Of a stretch of DNA of 64,000 bases, positions 45,940-54,863 are shown one piece after another. Location: contig NZ_VLLA01000019.1 of assembly GCF_007830635.1 (NCBI RefSeq), forward strand, positions 133,396 to 197,395. The letters run 5' to 3'. The DNA comes from Bradyrhizobium huanghuaihaiense (GTDB taxonomy: Bacteria > Pseudomonadota > Alphaproteobacteria > Rhizobiales > Xanthobacteraceae). Each line of letters opens with the position of its first letter. Positions within the stretch are counted from its first letter, which is position 1. Below the pieces are notes generated by a model that was not told the origin of the DNA, did no database searches, and saw nothing but the letters and a program-made list of their open reading frames with translations. The translations under genes were made by a program, and so were the position numbers.

Positions 45940-46395
45940 ATGAAGAAGACTATCAAACTCGGACTCGCGCTGGCTGCGCTTTCTATCGCGCCGGCCATTG
46001 CTCATGACCAGCACGCGCACGGGACCTTTTCGGCCGGCGAGCCCGGCGATCCCAAGAAGCCCGCACGTACCATCGAGATCGCGATGAGCGAGATGTCCTA
46101 CGAGCCGTCGAACATCACGGTCAAACGCGGCGAACAGATCCGCTTCGTGCTGCGCAATTCTGGCAAGGAAGACCACGAATTCCTGCTCGCCACCACCAAG
46201 GAGAACCTCGCGCACGCCGAGGTGATGAAGAAACATCCGCACATGGAGCACGACGACCCGAACGGGGTCCGGCTCGCCCCGAGCAAGACCGCCGAGATCG
46301 TCTGGAAGTTCAGCAAGGCCGGCACGTTCGAATTTTCCTGCCTGATCCCGGACCATCGCGACTACGGCATGGTCGGCCACGTCACCGTCAAGTGA
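45940..46395 (+). CDS. Periplasmic cupredoxin
   Basis: About 151 residues from ATG 45940, which follows CTGGAG and gives a normal signal peptide (KKTIKLGLALAALSIAPAIA); ATG 45916 would add eight residues. The type 1 copper ligands are readable: His in KEDHEFLL, Cys in FEFSC, His in PDHRDYGM and the Met of that segment. It is probably an electron donor or copper carrier for the adjacent multicopper oxidase. It lies 16 bases before the CusF-like gene. Confidence 0.88.
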   Translation: MKKTIKLGLALAALSIAPAIAHDQHAHGTFSAGEPGDPKKPARTIEIAMSEMSYEPSNITVKRGEQIRFVLRNSGKEDHEFLLATTKENLAHAEVMKKHPHMEHDDPNGVRLAPSKTAEIVWKFSKAGTFEFSCLIPDHRDYGMVGHVTVK

Positions 46396-46411
46396 AGCAC
46401 TGGAGAGAGCC

Positions 46412-46708
46412 ATGAAATCGATCACCCGCACCACCGCCGCGCTCGTGCTGACGCTCGGCCTGACCTTCGGAGCGGCGCAGGGCGCCTCGATCAGCGGCGA
46501 GGTCAAGAAAATCGACGAAAGCGCCGGCAAGATCACGCTCAAGCACGGGCCGGCCAAGAGCCTCGGCATGGAGGAGCCCATGACCATGGTCTACCGCGTC
46601 AAGGACCCCGCCATGCTCAAGCAGGTCAAGGTCGGCGACAAGGTGACCTTCGAGGCCGAGGAGGCGACTTCGGGGTATACGGTGACGAAGATGGACAAGG
46701 CGAAGTAG
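46412..46708 (+). CDS. CusF-like periplasmic copper-binding protein
   Basis: 98 residues with a signal peptide (TTAALVLTLGLTFGAAQG). The small OB-fold pattern is ISGEVKKIDESAGKITLKHG then MEEPMTMVYRVKDPAML. The His and the PMTM methionines correspond to Cu(I) ligands of CusF. The tryptophan that caps copper in E. coli CusF is absent here, with Met near that place. It is the last gene of the copper operon, likely passing Cu(I) to the oxidase or exporter. Confidence 0.85.
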   Translation: MKSITRTTAALVLTLGLTFGAAQGASISGEVKKIDESAGKITLKHGPAKSLGMEEPMTMVYRVKDPAMLKQVKVGDKVTFEAEEATSGYTVTKMDKAK

Positions 46709-46727
46709 GGGCGCTTTGCCACCTGCC

Positions 46728-46810
46728 CCGTCATTCCGGGCTGGTCCGCAGGACCAGACCCGGAATCTCGAGATTCCGGGTTCGGTGCTTCGCACCGCCT
46801 CGGAATAACG
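46728..46810. repeat. Cloverleaf-like palindromic repeat between cusF-like gene and flhA
   Basis: It contains three inner hairpins: CTGGTCC-GCA-GGACCAG, CCGGAATCTCGAGATTCCGG, and CGGTGC-TTC-GCACCG. These are enclosed by outer arms CGTCATTCCGGG and CTCGGAATAACG. This is a second dispersed-repeat type, unrelated in sequence to R1, and could also end the copper-operon transcript. Confidence 0.7.
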
Positions 46811-46846
46811 ACTTGGGAGCCCGAAACACCCCTGCCATCCCCTCCG

Positions 46847-46865
46847 TTAACCATTTGCTAACCAT
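46847..46865. promoter_or_regulatory. CtrA-like box upstream of flhA
   Basis: TTAACCATTTGCTAACCAT reads as TTAA-N7-CTAAC, one base from the CtrA full-site consensus, and as two TTAACCAT-like half sites in tandem. It ends 165 bp before the flhA start. Control of early flagellar export genes by CtrA is established in Caulobacter, so the match is meaningful. Confidence 0.65.
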
Positions 46866-47029
46866 ACACCCGGCAAGAATTGCCGAGTGAAGTCGAGTGT
46901 CGTCAGCCGCGTAGAACGGGAGCTCCCGTGGACGCCAGTGCGGTGCCTCACTTTCGGAACGGCGGCCCATCGGCCGCCGCGCAGACGTTTGGGGCGCGCG
47001 GCCGGCAGTCGCGCGGGGAGGCAGCTACC

Positions 47030-49171
47030 ATGGTCGACGTCACCGCGGGACAGGGCGTAGGCGCAGCAAAGCCCGGCATCCCCTCCCTCAACGAGATCGT
47101 CAACATCCTCAAGCGCGGCGACATCGCGCTGGCGCTGGGCGTTCTCACCATCCTGGTGGTGCTGATCCTGCCCCTGCCCGCGATCGTGCTGGACCTGTTC
47201 CTGGCGATCTCGATCACGCTGTCGATCCTGATCCTGATGACCTCGCTGTTCATCCAGACGCCGCTGGAATTCTCCGCCTTCCCGACCGTGCTGCTGATCT
47301 CGACCATGCTGCGTCTGTCGCTCAACATGGCCTCGACCCGCCTGATCCTGTCGCACGGGCACGAGGGCACGGCCGCCGCCGGTCACGTCATCGAAGCTTT
47401 CGGCAGCTTCGTGATGGGCGGCAATTTCGTCATCGGCATCATCGTCTTCGCCATCCTGATCATCGTCAACTTCATCGTCATCACCAAGGGTTCGGGCCGT
47501 ATCGCGGAAGTCGCCGCACGCTTCCACCTCGACGCCATGCCCGGCAAGCAGATGGCGATCGACGCCGATCTCGGCGCCGGCCTGATCGACGAGAAGGTCG
47601 CCAAGCAGCGGCGCAAGGAGCTGGAGGACGAAAGCGGCTTCTTCGGCGCCATGGACGGTGCTTCCAAATTCGTCCGCGGCGATGCCATCGCGGGCCTTCT
47701 GATCGTCTTCATCAACGTCGTCGGCGGCATGATCATCGGCGTGGCGCAGCAGGGCATGTCCTTCGCCGACGCCGGGCGCAGCTACACGCTGCTGACTGTG
47801 GGTGACGGCCTCGTCACCCAGGTGCCGGCGCTGATCGTCTCGACCGCCGCGGGCCTGCTCGTCTCCAAGGCCGGCGTCTCCGGCGCCGCCGACAAGGCGC
47901 TGATGAAGCAGTTCTCCGGCTATCCGCAGGCGCTGGCGATGTCCTCGGCAGTGATGCTGGTGCTGGCGGCCCTGCCGGGCATTCCGACCATTCCCTTCCT
48001 CGCGCTCGGTGCCGGCGCCGGCGCGCTGGCATGGCACGCCCGCAACCACAAGCGCACCGCCGCGAAGGCCGAGGAAGCCGCCAGCGCCGCGCCTGCCGCC
48101 GGCGCACCGGGTGCGCCCGGCGCGGCCGCGGCGGAAGAGCCGATCTCGGCCGCGCTGAAGATCGACGACCTCAAGATCGAGCTCGGCTATGCCCTGCTGC
48201 CGCTGGTCAACGGACCCGACGGCACCGACCGCCTCACCGAACAGATCAAGGCGCTGCGCCGCTCGCTCGCGATCGAGATGGGTTTTGTGATGCCGGCAGT
48301 GCGCATCCTCGACAACGTCCAGCTCGAGGCCAACACCTACATCATCAAGATCAAGGAGGTCGACGCCGGCACCGGCAAGATCTGGCCGAACCAGTTCATG
48401 GTCATGGACCCCGGCGGCAGCCAGGTTCAGGTGCCCGGCATCCACACCACCGAGCCGACCTTCGGCCTACCCGCAACCTGGGTCGATGCCAGCCTCAAGG
48501 AAGAGGCCTCGCTCAAGGGCTATACCGTCGTCGACGCCGCGACCGTGCTCTCGACCCATCTCACCGAGCTGCTCAAAGCCAACATGTCGGACCTGCTCTC
48601 CTATGGCGAGGTGCAGAAGCTGCTCAAGGAGCTGCCAAAGGAGCAGAGCGAGCTGGTCAAGGACATCGTCCCCGGGCAGGTCACGGTCTCCGGCATCCAG
48701 CGCGTGCTGCAGCTGCTGCTCGCCGAGCGCATCTCGATCCGCGACCTCTCGACCATCCTCGAGGGCATTGCGGACTCGCTCGCCTTCTCACGCAATCCCT
48801 CCACCATGGTCGAGCACGTTCGCGCCCGCCTTGCCCGGCAGATCTGCGCGCAGAACACCTCCTACAACGGCTATCTGCCGCTGATCGCGCTGTCGGCGCG
48901 GTGGGAGCAGGCCTTCGCCGAATCCATCATCGGCCAGGGCGAGGAGCGCAGCCTCGCCATGCAGCCCTCGAAGCTGTCGGAGTTCATGACCGCCGTGCGC
49001 GAGGCTTTCGAGCGCGCCGCCCGCGAAGGCGAGGCGCCGGTGCTGGTCACCTCTGCGGCAATTCGTCCCTTCGTGCGCTCTCTCGTTGAGCGGTTCCGCG
49101 CCCAGACCACCGTGCTGTCGCAGGCTGAAATCCACCCCAGGGCGAGGTTGAAAACGGTCGGAAGCATCTGA
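47030..49171 (+). CDS. flhA: Flagellar type III export gate protein FlhA
   Basis: About 713 residues. ATG 47030 follows GGGGAGG at good spacing; the longer frame upstream would run into the CtrA-box region. The N-terminal half has about eight membrane helices (FLAISITLSILILMTSLF onward). Conserved FlhA stretches include FPTVLLISTMLRLSLNMAST, GRIAEVAARFHLDAMPGKQM and GDAIAGLLIVFINVVGG. The cytosolic C-terminal half (from about residue 370) docks export chaperones and FliI/FliJ, encoded 5-7 kb further on. No other flagellar membrane gene is adjacent. Confidence 0.97.
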   Translation: MVDVTAGQGVGAAKPGIPSLNEIVNILKRGDIALALGVLTILVVLILPLPAIVLDLFLAISITLSILILMTSLFIQTPLEFSAFPTVLLISTMLRLSLNMASTRLILSHGHEGTAAAGHVIEAFGSFVMGGNFVIGIIVFAILIIVNFIVITKGSGRIAEVAARFHLDAMPGKQMAIDADLGAGLIDEKVAKQRRKELEDESGFFGAMDGASKFVRGDAIAGLLIVFINVVGGMIIGVAQQGMSFADAGRSYTLLTVGDGLVTQVPALIVSTAAGLLVSKAGVSGAADKALMKQFSGYPQALAMSSAVMLVLAALPGIPTIPFLALGAGAGALAWHARNHKRTAAKAEEAASAAPAAGAPGAPGAAAAEEPISAALKIDDLKIELGYALLPLVNGPDGTDRLTEQIKALRRSLAIEMGFVMPAVRILDNVQLEANTYIIKIKEVDAGTGKIWPNQFMVMDPGGSQVQVPGIHTTEPTFGLPATWVDASLKEEASLKGYTVVDAATVLSTHLTELLKANMSDLLSYGEVQKLLKELPKEQSELVKDIVPGQVTVSGIQRVLQLLLAERISIRDLSTILEGIADSLAFSRNPSTMVEHVRARLARQICAQNTSYNGYLPLIALSARWEQAFAESIIGQGEERSLAMQPSKLSEFMTAVREAFERAAREGEAPVLVTSAAIRPFVRSLVERFRAQTTVLSQAEIHPRARLKTVGSI

Positions 49172-49465
49172 TTTGCCTTAAGAAGCCGTGTGTTTTTCGG
49201 CCACAGGCAAATGGTTTTTGAGTTCCTGGCGCCTTGTGGACCAAAGCCCCAAGAGGCGCCCGGCAGGCGCATTACAGCTTTGAAATAATTATAAAAAAGA
49301 ACGATCAAGAGCCGTTTTTGATCGCGATCTTTCACGTCCTGTCACGCTCTTGTGATCGCCCCTTGGGAACGAATCCGCCCAATACTACGTTGTTGGGCAC
49401 CGGAAGCATGAACCTGCCTCAAACGGCCGGCGACTACTTCGGGTAGGTGGCGGCAGGAGGCTTCC

Positions 49466-49666
49466 ATGAACCACTCGATCTACAGCGCCGATCGCGCGAC
49501 CCATTTGAAGATTGTGGTCGTCGCCCTCGTCGCAGGGATCGCGGTGGCGGGCTTCGGCATCACGGCACGCTCGGGTTCGGATGAAGGTCTGACCCAGACG
49601 GCCCGCGTCATCAAGGCCGGTAAGCCGGTCGTTATCACCAGCTCGAACGCGTCCCTCGTTCGATAA
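49466..49666 (+). CDS. Small single-pass membrane protein (66 aa)
   Basis: ATG 49466 follows GGCAGGAGG. One hydrophobic segment (IVVVALVAGIAVAGFGI, residues about 16-32) is followed by a short polar tail ending in ITSSNASLVR. It has its own terminator hairpin, so it is a well-delimited transcript. Family and function not recognised. The 294 bp before it hold no gene and no clear motif. Confidence 0.75.
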   Translation: MNHSIYSADRATHLKIVVVALVAGIAVAGFGITARSGSDEGLTQTARVIKAGKPVVITSSNASLVR

Positions 49667-49764
49667 GGAGATCTGACAAGTTTTGTGAATTCACGCGGCT
49701 CTTTACCAGCCCCCCAAAGTCGCCACGTGGATATGTAGACGACCCCAACCCCAAGTCGACTACA

Positions 49765-49793
49765 GAAAGCGCCCGCCCCCCACGGGCGCTTTC
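49765..49793. terminator. Hairpin terminator after the 66-aa membrane protein gene
   Basis: GAAAGCGCCCG, seven-base loop, CGGGCGCTTTC: a perfect 11-bp stem about 100 bases after the stop. No strong T-run follows, so efficiency is uncertain. Confidence 0.6.
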
Positions 49794-49837
49794 TCACGTC
49801 TGGGGTATGGCTTTATCGGAATGCTGGCGCATCAGCT

Positions 49838-49917
49838 CGTCATTGCGAGCGCAGCGAAGCAATCCATACTGTCTCCGCGGAAAGATTCTGGATTGCTTCG
49901 CTGCGCTCGCAATGACG
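49838..49917. repeat. Palindromic intergenic repeat, family R1 copy 3 (matched arms)
   Basis: A perfect 29-bp inverted repeat, starting CGTCATTGCGAGCGCAGCGA and ending in its exact complement, around a 22-base centre. Both arms are type A. It lies in the gap before the convergent NDH-2-like gene. Confidence 0.9.
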
Positions 49918-49946
49918 GAGCAAGGAGCACGGCCCTCGCCTCCCAA

Positions 49947-51167
49947 CTACCTCGTCCCATACGTCGGCGGCGGCGCCTGCACGATCGGCGCGGCGGCGGC
50001 GAACAGATCGTCCTTGCTGCCGTTGAGCGGCGGATAGATGCGCTTGCGGTTGATGGTCTGCTTGGTTGCCTTCGCGGCCGCGCCGGTGGCGCGGACCTCG
50101 CGATCCCACCCTTCCGTATAGAGCGCGCCCCAGCTGCCGAGGTCGAGCACGGTCACGTACCAGTCGATCCGCAGCGGCAGCATCGGCTCACCGACAAGAT
50201 CGGCCACCACATTGTGGCCGGCGAAGCGGCCCATGGGCCGGGCGAACTGACACGACATCACGGTCGGATGCAGCCCGTCGACCACGCTGGAGGCGACGTC
50301 GCCGGCCGCGAACACGCCAGGCAGATTCGCAACGCGCAAGAAGGGATCGACCAGCAGGCGCCCGAGGCGATCGCGCGCGCCCGGAAAGTTTTCGGCCAAC
50401 CGGCTCGCACGCATGCCGGCGCACCAGATCACCGTCTGCGCCGCAATGAACTCGCCCGAGCTGAGGTGAATGCCGGCGGCCTCGATCGAGACGACGCGCG
50501 CGCCGAGCCGCGTCTCGACATCGAGTGACGACAAGGCCGTTTCGATGACGAGACGCGCTTGCGCGCCGATGGTAGCGCCGACAGTCGGATTGGGATCGAC
50601 CAGGATGATGCGGCGGCTGCCGGTGATGCCGGCGCGCGCCAGCCTGTCGGGCATTTCGGCCGCGACCTCGATGCCGGTGAAGCCGGCGCCGACCACGACG
50701 ACGGTGGATCGCCCCGGCGACGGCGCGCTGCGCCCGAGCGAAATCAGATGATCCTCGAGGCGAAGCGCCGCAGCATAGGTATCGACATCGAAGGCATGGT
50801 CGGCAAGGCCCGGAATGTCCGGGCGCATCACCTCGCTGCCGAGCGCGAGCACGAGGCGATCATAGCTCAGCGTCTCCTCCCCGCCGCTCGTGACCAGCGC
50901 TATCTTGCGATGCGCCGGATCGATCGACTCGATCTCGCCGAGGCCGTGCGTGACGCCGATCGGATCGAGCAACTGCGCAAGCGGAAGTGCGACCTCGCTG
51001 AGGTCGGTCTCGTAATTGCGCACGCGGATGTTGTGATAGGGGTTACGGTCGATGAGACGGATCTCGATGTCACGGCCGCCTACGCCGATCTCGTCGCGCT
51101 TGCGCGCGGCGCCGATGGCCGCCCACAGACCCGCAAACCCGGCGCCGAGCACGACGATACGCGCCAT
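49947..51167 (-). CDS. NAD(P)H:quinone oxidoreductase-like flavoprotein (NDH-2 family)
   Basis: 406 residues. Two dinucleotide folds: FAD at VVLGAGFAGLWAA (residues 5-17) and NAD(P)H at VVVVGAGFTGIEVAAEM (about 160-176). The C-terminal FAD contact GVFAAGDVAS is also present. The general plan is that of type II NADH dehydrogenases, which pass electrons to quinone without pumping protons. A membrane-anchoring C-terminal helix is not obvious (the end is Pro-rich, APPPTYGTR), so carotenoid- or other soluble-type reductases remain possible. It lies 118 bp downstream of the AraC-type gene on the same strand. Confidence 0.8.
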   Translation of the reverse strand: MARIVVLGAGFAGLWAAIGAARKRDEIGVGGRDIEIRLIDRNPYHNIRVRNYETDLSEVALPLAQLLDPIGVTHGLGEIESIDPAHRKIALVTSGGEETLSYDRLVLALGSEVMRPDIPGLADHAFDVDTYAAALRLEDHLISLGRSAPSPGRSTVVVVGAGFTGIEVAAEMPDRLARAGITGSRRIILVDPNPTVGATIGAQARLVIETALSSLDVETRLGARVVSIEAAGIHLSSGEFIAAQTVIWCAGMRASRLAENFPGARDRLGRLLVDPFLRVANLPGVFAAGDVASSVVDGLHPTVMSCQFARPMGRFAGHNVVADLVGEPMLPLRIDWYVTVLDLGSWGALYTEGWDREVRATGAAAKATKQTINRKRIYPPLNGSKDDLFAAAAPIVQAPPPTYGTR

Positions 51168-51285
51168 GTCCGCCTACTCGCACTTTCCAAAGAGACCCTG
51201 CGGCCTGCCCGCGCGGCTAGATATAGCCCATTCGTCAGGATCGACCAACTGCGGCGGCGCCGGGCCGCTGCACAAAACGTGGGCC

Positions 51286-52245
51286 TCACGCCTCGCGCAG
51301 TTCCGACGGCGTCGCGCCAAAGCGCTTGCGGAAGGCGCGGTTGAAATAGGAGAGGTCGGAGAAGCCCGAGGAATGCGCGATGTCGCTGATCTTGCGCGCC
51401 CTCGCACGGGGATCGCTGAGCTGCTTACGCGCCAGCAAGAGGCGCTGCTCCAGCACGAATTCGGTGAAGGTGGTGCCGGCCTGCTCGAACAGGCGCTGCG
51501 CCTGGCGCGGGCTGAGCCCCGAGCGCGTCGCGACTTCGGCGAGGCAGAGATCGTTGCGGCCGAGCGCGGCCATCACGTCGGCCTGCATCAGGTCAAGGCG
51601 GGCCGCCGCGTGCCCGCGCCCGCGCGCGAGGCTTGCATGCTCGGCATCGGTGCCGAGCAGGAGGCCGACGAGATCGACCATGTGCTGCGCGGTCAGGCGC
51701 TGGCCGACGGCGTCGAGATGCGGCGCGTGATTGGCGGCGAGCGCATGGTAGCGGAAGATGGTCTCGGCGACCGCGCCGTCGGAGAGCACTTGCGAGAGCT
51801 TCTCCTCGGCGCGCGGATTGATGTCCAGCAGCGCGCGGCGCGGCATGCGGATGGTGGTGAAGCGATCCTCATCGGTGTGGCCGACGGTGCCGGTGATGCC
51901 CATGTCGACGAGCACCATCTGCGCGGGCGCGAGCTCCACGGTGTGGCCGTTCTGCCCGACGCGGACGAGGCCCGCATGTGCCGCGATCAGCACGAGATCG
52001 TCGCTGCCATCGGCAAGGTGGCTCTGCGTGCGCGAATATTGCGCGGAGGCGCCTTCGGGAATGGCCAGCACGATATTGTCGACCACGCTGACCTGGAGCC
52101 GGCAATCGATGCTGTCGCCCTGGCTCGGCCCGATATCGAGGCCGCAGGCCCCGACGGCCCGCTCGCGCCAATGCTCGAAGGCCGCACCCTGCGGCAGGCC
52201 TGCATATTGGTGAATGAAGATGCCCGGCGTTTTCGCTGCATCCAT
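51286..52245 (-). CDS. AraC-family transcriptional regulator
   Basis: About 319 residues from ATG 52245. An N-terminal cupin-like sensing region (about 50-170, with HTVELAPAQMVLVDMG) is followed by two helix-turn-helices: LCLAEVATRSGLSPRQAQRLF and KISDIAHSSGFSDLSYFNRAFRKRFGATPSELR, the second being the diagnostic AraC signature. The long frame upstream runs through a palindromic repeat and is rejected as the start. It may control the flavoprotein gene just downstream. Ligand unknown. Confidence 0.9.
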   Translation of the reverse strand: MDAAKTPGIFIHQYAGLPQGAAFEHWRERAVGACGLDIGPSQGDSIDCRLQVSVVDNIVLAIPEGASAQYSRTQSHLADGSDDLVLIAAHAGLVRVGQNGHTVELAPAQMVLVDMGITGTVGHTDEDRFTTIRMPRRALLDINPRAEEKLSQVLSDGAVAETIFRYHALAANHAPHLDAVGQRLTAQHMVDLVGLLLGTDAEHASLARGRGHAAARLDLMQADVMAALGRNDLCLAEVATRSGLSPRQAQRLFEQAGTTFTEFVLEQRLLLARKQLSDPRARARKISDIAHSSGFSDLSYFNRAFRKRFGATPSELREA

Positions 52246-52407
52246 CTGATGTCTCGCCCCTCTTCGGCACAATGATCGGCCGCGCCGACTGCAAATTCCG
52301 GGGATTTGACGCGGCGAATTGCGGGGAGGTTCAAACCGGGATGGGATTTGGCCGGACTTGTCGAAATGCGACGAGCCTGCGGACGGAGGCGACAGTAGCG
52401 CGGTCTC

Positions 52408-52476
52408 GTAGCCCGGATGAGCGAAGCGACATGCGGGACCACTGTCCCCGGATATCGCTTCGCTCATCCGGGCTAC
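52408..52476. repeat. Palindromic intergenic repeat with perfect 22-bp arms
   Basis: GTAGCCCGGATGAGCGAAGC... at 52408-52429 and its exact complement at 52455-52476, with an inner GGGAC/GTCCC mini-hairpin. A third dispersed-repeat family. It lies between the AraC start and the end of the anti-sigma gene. Confidence 0.85.
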
Positions 52477-52494
52477 GGTACCGCTACGACGCCC

Positions 52495-53553
52495 CTACTT
52501 CTTCGCGGGTGCTTGCGGCTGCGCCGGCGGCACGGTCTCGATCAGCTTGCCGGAAAACACCGGCGCCGAGGTCGGCTGGCCGCTCTGCGAGCCGCCGGCC
52601 TGCTCGATGGTGACGGCATAGGTCGCGCCGTTGACGAGGTCGGCGTCGTAGCCGGCGAGCAGCGGACGCGCGGTGAACTCGCCTTGGCCGATCACGCCGA
52701 GCGAGCGCGGGCGCGGCAGCTTGTCGGAGATCAGCCAGAGCTCGAAACTCTTGCCGGGCTCCGGCGTCGCGCCGACCTTGCGCACGGTGAAGTTTCGCGT
52801 TGCGCCGTCGATGGTGAGGATGAAGGCCGGGCCGCCGCCCTGGCCCTGCAGCAGCGCGACATATTGCGCGGACGCGGCGAGCGGTGCCGGTGCCTTGACC
52901 TCGACCGTCTGGATGCGCGGTGCCGGACGCAGCGCGCCCGGCAGCGCGTCGGGCTGGAAGATCTGAAGCGACAGCGTCACCAGCAGCGCGGCCGCGAGCG
53001 CGCCGACGGCGGATGCGATGGTGCGCCAGCGCTTCACGCGGCCTTCGAGCCGGATCACGTTGGAGTTGTCGGCGACCGGCGGCGGTGGTGCATGCACCAC
53101 GTCCGGATCGGGCGCATGGACCTGCGGCATGAAGATCGGCACGACGTCGGACAGCGCATCGGAGCCCGGTCGCGCCGCCTCCGGCGGCTCCACTGCGGAA
53201 GGCTGCGGCTCGGCCGGCGGCGTGCTATCCGAAGGCGGCGGCAACACGGCGTCAAACGGGGAGGCTTCCGGCAGAGGTGCTGGAGGCGGCGATGCTTCAG
53301 ACGGCGCGGGCGTCGCCTGTGCAAAGTCGGTCCGCGCGAGCTCGGCCCTGATGTTCTCCCACACGATCGGACGCGGCTCGATCGTGCCGACCATCTGGTT
53401 GAGGACGCCGAGCCGGTAGGACCAGGCCTGCACGATTTCGGCGAACGCCTGGTCCACCGCCATCATGGTCTCGACCTGCGCGCGCTCGTCGGCGTCGAGG
53501 GTGCCGAGCGCATATTCCGCGGCGAGCGCGATATGGTCCTCCGTGTAGGCCAT
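52495..53553 (-). CDS. Anti-sigma factor (RskA-type), membrane-anchored
   Basis: About 352 residues. The N-terminal anti-sigma domain (HIALAAEYALGTLDADERAQ, residues about 7-75) matches RskA/anti-sigma-K proteins, without a zinc-binding HXXXCXXC motif. A long Pro/Glu-rich linker with many PP pairs (about 80-165) follows, then one membrane helix (IASAVGALAAALLVTLSLQIF near 185). The periplasmic RskA domain includes GKSFELWLISDKLPRPRSLGV. ATG 53553 is chosen; TTG one codon earlier is equivalent. It follows the sigma gene by 37 bases and should hold it inactive at the membrane until cleaved. Confidence 0.88.
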   Translation of the reverse strand: MAYTEDHIALAAEYALGTLDADERAQVETMMAVDQAFAEIVQAWSYRLGVLNQMVGTIEPRPIVWENIRAELARTDFAQATPAPSEASPPPAPLPEASPFDAVLPPPSDSTPPAEPQPSAVEPPEAARPGSDALSDVVPIFMPQVHAPDPDVVHAPPPPVADNSNVIRLEGRVKRWRTIASAVGALAAALLVTLSLQIFQPDALPGALRPAPRIQTVEVKAPAPLAASAQYVALLQGQGGGPAFILTIDGATRNFTVRKVGATPEPGKSFELWLISDKLPRPRSLGVIGQGEFTARPLLAGYDADLVNGATYAVTIEQAGGSQSGQPTSAPVFSGKLIETVPPAQPQAPAKK

Positions 53554-53590
53554 CAATTACAGTCCAGAACCTTCCTCGTCGTCCGGGCCA

Positions 53591-54136
53591 TCACAATCCG
53601 AGGCACTCCCGGATACCCAGCATGCTGCGCCGCAGCCACGTCTTCACCGTGTTGACGGGCGCTGCAAATTTCTCCGCCAATTGCTCGCGGCTCCAGCCGT
53701 TGTAATAGGCGAGCAGCACGAGCTTCTGACGGTCGGGCTCGAGCCGGCCGATGCATTCCAGGAGCCGCTTCAGCTCCTCGGTCATCTCCCGGCGCGCCAG
53801 AGGATCGGGACTGTCGGCCGCAACCTCCATCGCCTGAGGCTCTTCCTCGATGGAGGCTTCCGACTTCTTGCGCACGATGTCGATCGCCCGGTTGCGCGCG
53901 ATCGACGCCATCCACGTGATCGGCGACGAGAGCGCCGGGTTGAATTGGCCGGCGCCGTTCCAGATCTTGACGTAGGTCTCCTGAATGACCTCCTCTGCGA
54001 GATCCTGCCGACGCAAGATACGGAGCACGACGCCATAGAGTTTCGCGCGGGTGGCGACGTAGAGACGCTCGAACGCGGCCTGATCGCCCCTGGCGACCGC
54101 CTCGATCAGCCCGACCAGCTCTGCTGGCGTCAGCAT
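53591..54136 (-). CDS. ECF RNA polymerase sigma factor (SigK-like)
   Basis: 181 residues. Region 2 includes LRRQDLAEEVIQETYVKIW and ITWMASIARNRAIDIVRK; region 4 includes LVLLAYYNGWSREQLAEKF and VNTVKTWLRRSMLGIRECL. There is no C-terminal extension. It is co-transcribed with an RskA-type anti-sigma factor, so it probably belongs to the SigK/RskA-type ECF group reacting to envelope or redox stress. No clear autoregulated ECF promoter could be read upstream. Confidence 0.93.
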   Translation of the reverse strand: MLTPAELVGLIEAVARGDQAAFERLYVATRAKLYGVVLRILRRQDLAEEVIQETYVKIWNGAGQFNPALSSPITWMASIARNRAIDIVRKKSEASIEEEPQAMEVAADSPDPLARREMTEELKRLLECIGRLEPDRQKLVLLAYYNGWSREQLAEKFAAPVNTVKTWLRRSMLGIRECLGL

Positions 54137-54255
54137 TCAGCCCCCCAACACGTGGGCCTTCGCGTTCCGCGCAGGCCCCGGCACTTCGCTACCATAGCGC
54201 GCGGCAAAGCCGACCACCAAGGGGCGTGGCGCCGCGCTGTGGACAGCCCATGCGA

Positions 54256-54282
54256 AAACCCGGACCTTGCGGGTCCGGGTTT
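54256..54282 (-). terminator. Rho-independent terminator of fliI-fliJ
   Basis: On the minus strand AAACCCGGACC, five-base loop, GGTCCGGGTTT followed by T residues. It begins 33 bases after the fliJ stop. It separates flagellar transcription from the ECF sigma gene. Confidence 0.8.
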
Positions 54283-54314
54283 GGCAAATTCTCGGCAGGT
54301 TTGTGGCTAGCGCG

Positions 54315-54734
54315 TCAGGCGACGGCGCCGATGCGGGCGCGCATCAGGCCGATGCTGTCGAGGTCGGCCTGCTCGCGGGCGTTCTCCTCGGCGCGTTCGC
54401 GGGCCTGGTCGCGCTCGTCGAGGAGCTCGACCTTCTTCAGCTCCTCGAAGGCCTCGGCCAAAGCGGCCTTGGCTTCGTCGAGCTGGCCCTTGAGCTCGTC
54501 GGCCGAGCGGGTCAGGTTCTCGCGGCGCTGGATCGCGGCCTTGGCGTAGGTCGGATAGGCGAAATGCGAGGGATCGTTGATCCCGGCACGGTCCTGCTCG
54601 GTCTGGATCTCGCGTTCGAGATCGACCGACATCCGCTGGAAGTCGGCGATCATGGTCTCGATCTGGGTGACCCGGCGGCGCTTCTCATCGACCTGGAACT
54701 TCTTCAGGCGGATGAGGGTATCACGTGACTTCAT
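54315..54734 (-). CDS. fliJ: Flagellar export chaperone-like protein FliJ
   Basis: 139 residues, almost all one long antiparallel coiled coil (TLIRLKKFQVDEKRRRVTQI, then QRRENLTRSADELKGQLDEA). This length and character fit FliJ, the central stalk of the FliI ATPase ring. It lies 129 bp downstream of fliI in the same direction and ends at a clear terminator. Sequence identity alone would not prove FliJ; the position after fliI does most of the work. Confidence 0.88.
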   Translation of the reverse strand: MKSRDTLIRLKKFQVDEKRRRVTQIETMIADFQRMSVDLEREIQTEQDRAGINDPSHFAYPTYAKAAIQRRENLTRSADELKGQLDEAKAALAEAFEELKKVELLDERDQARERAEENAREQADLDSIGLMRARIGAVA

Positions 54735-54863
54735 CGACTCGTACTCCCCAGAAGTCCCCTAGCTGCAAGACACACATTGGGACGGCACCGGTCTCCCCAC
54801 AGGCCCGATGAGGGCCAAGACCGGCTCTGCTACTCTGTGGGATCGGATGATGAACTGACAAAG

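Noticed and set aside
46880..47029. N-terminal extension of flhA
   Set aside because: The extension has no FlhA similarity and would begin 15 bases after the CtrA-like box; ATG 47030 has a clear GGGGAGG site.
54137..54255. ECF-type promoter upstream of the sigma gene
   Set aside because: A GGAAC element is present on the minus strand, but the following CGT-like element is only about 11 bases away instead of about 16-17.
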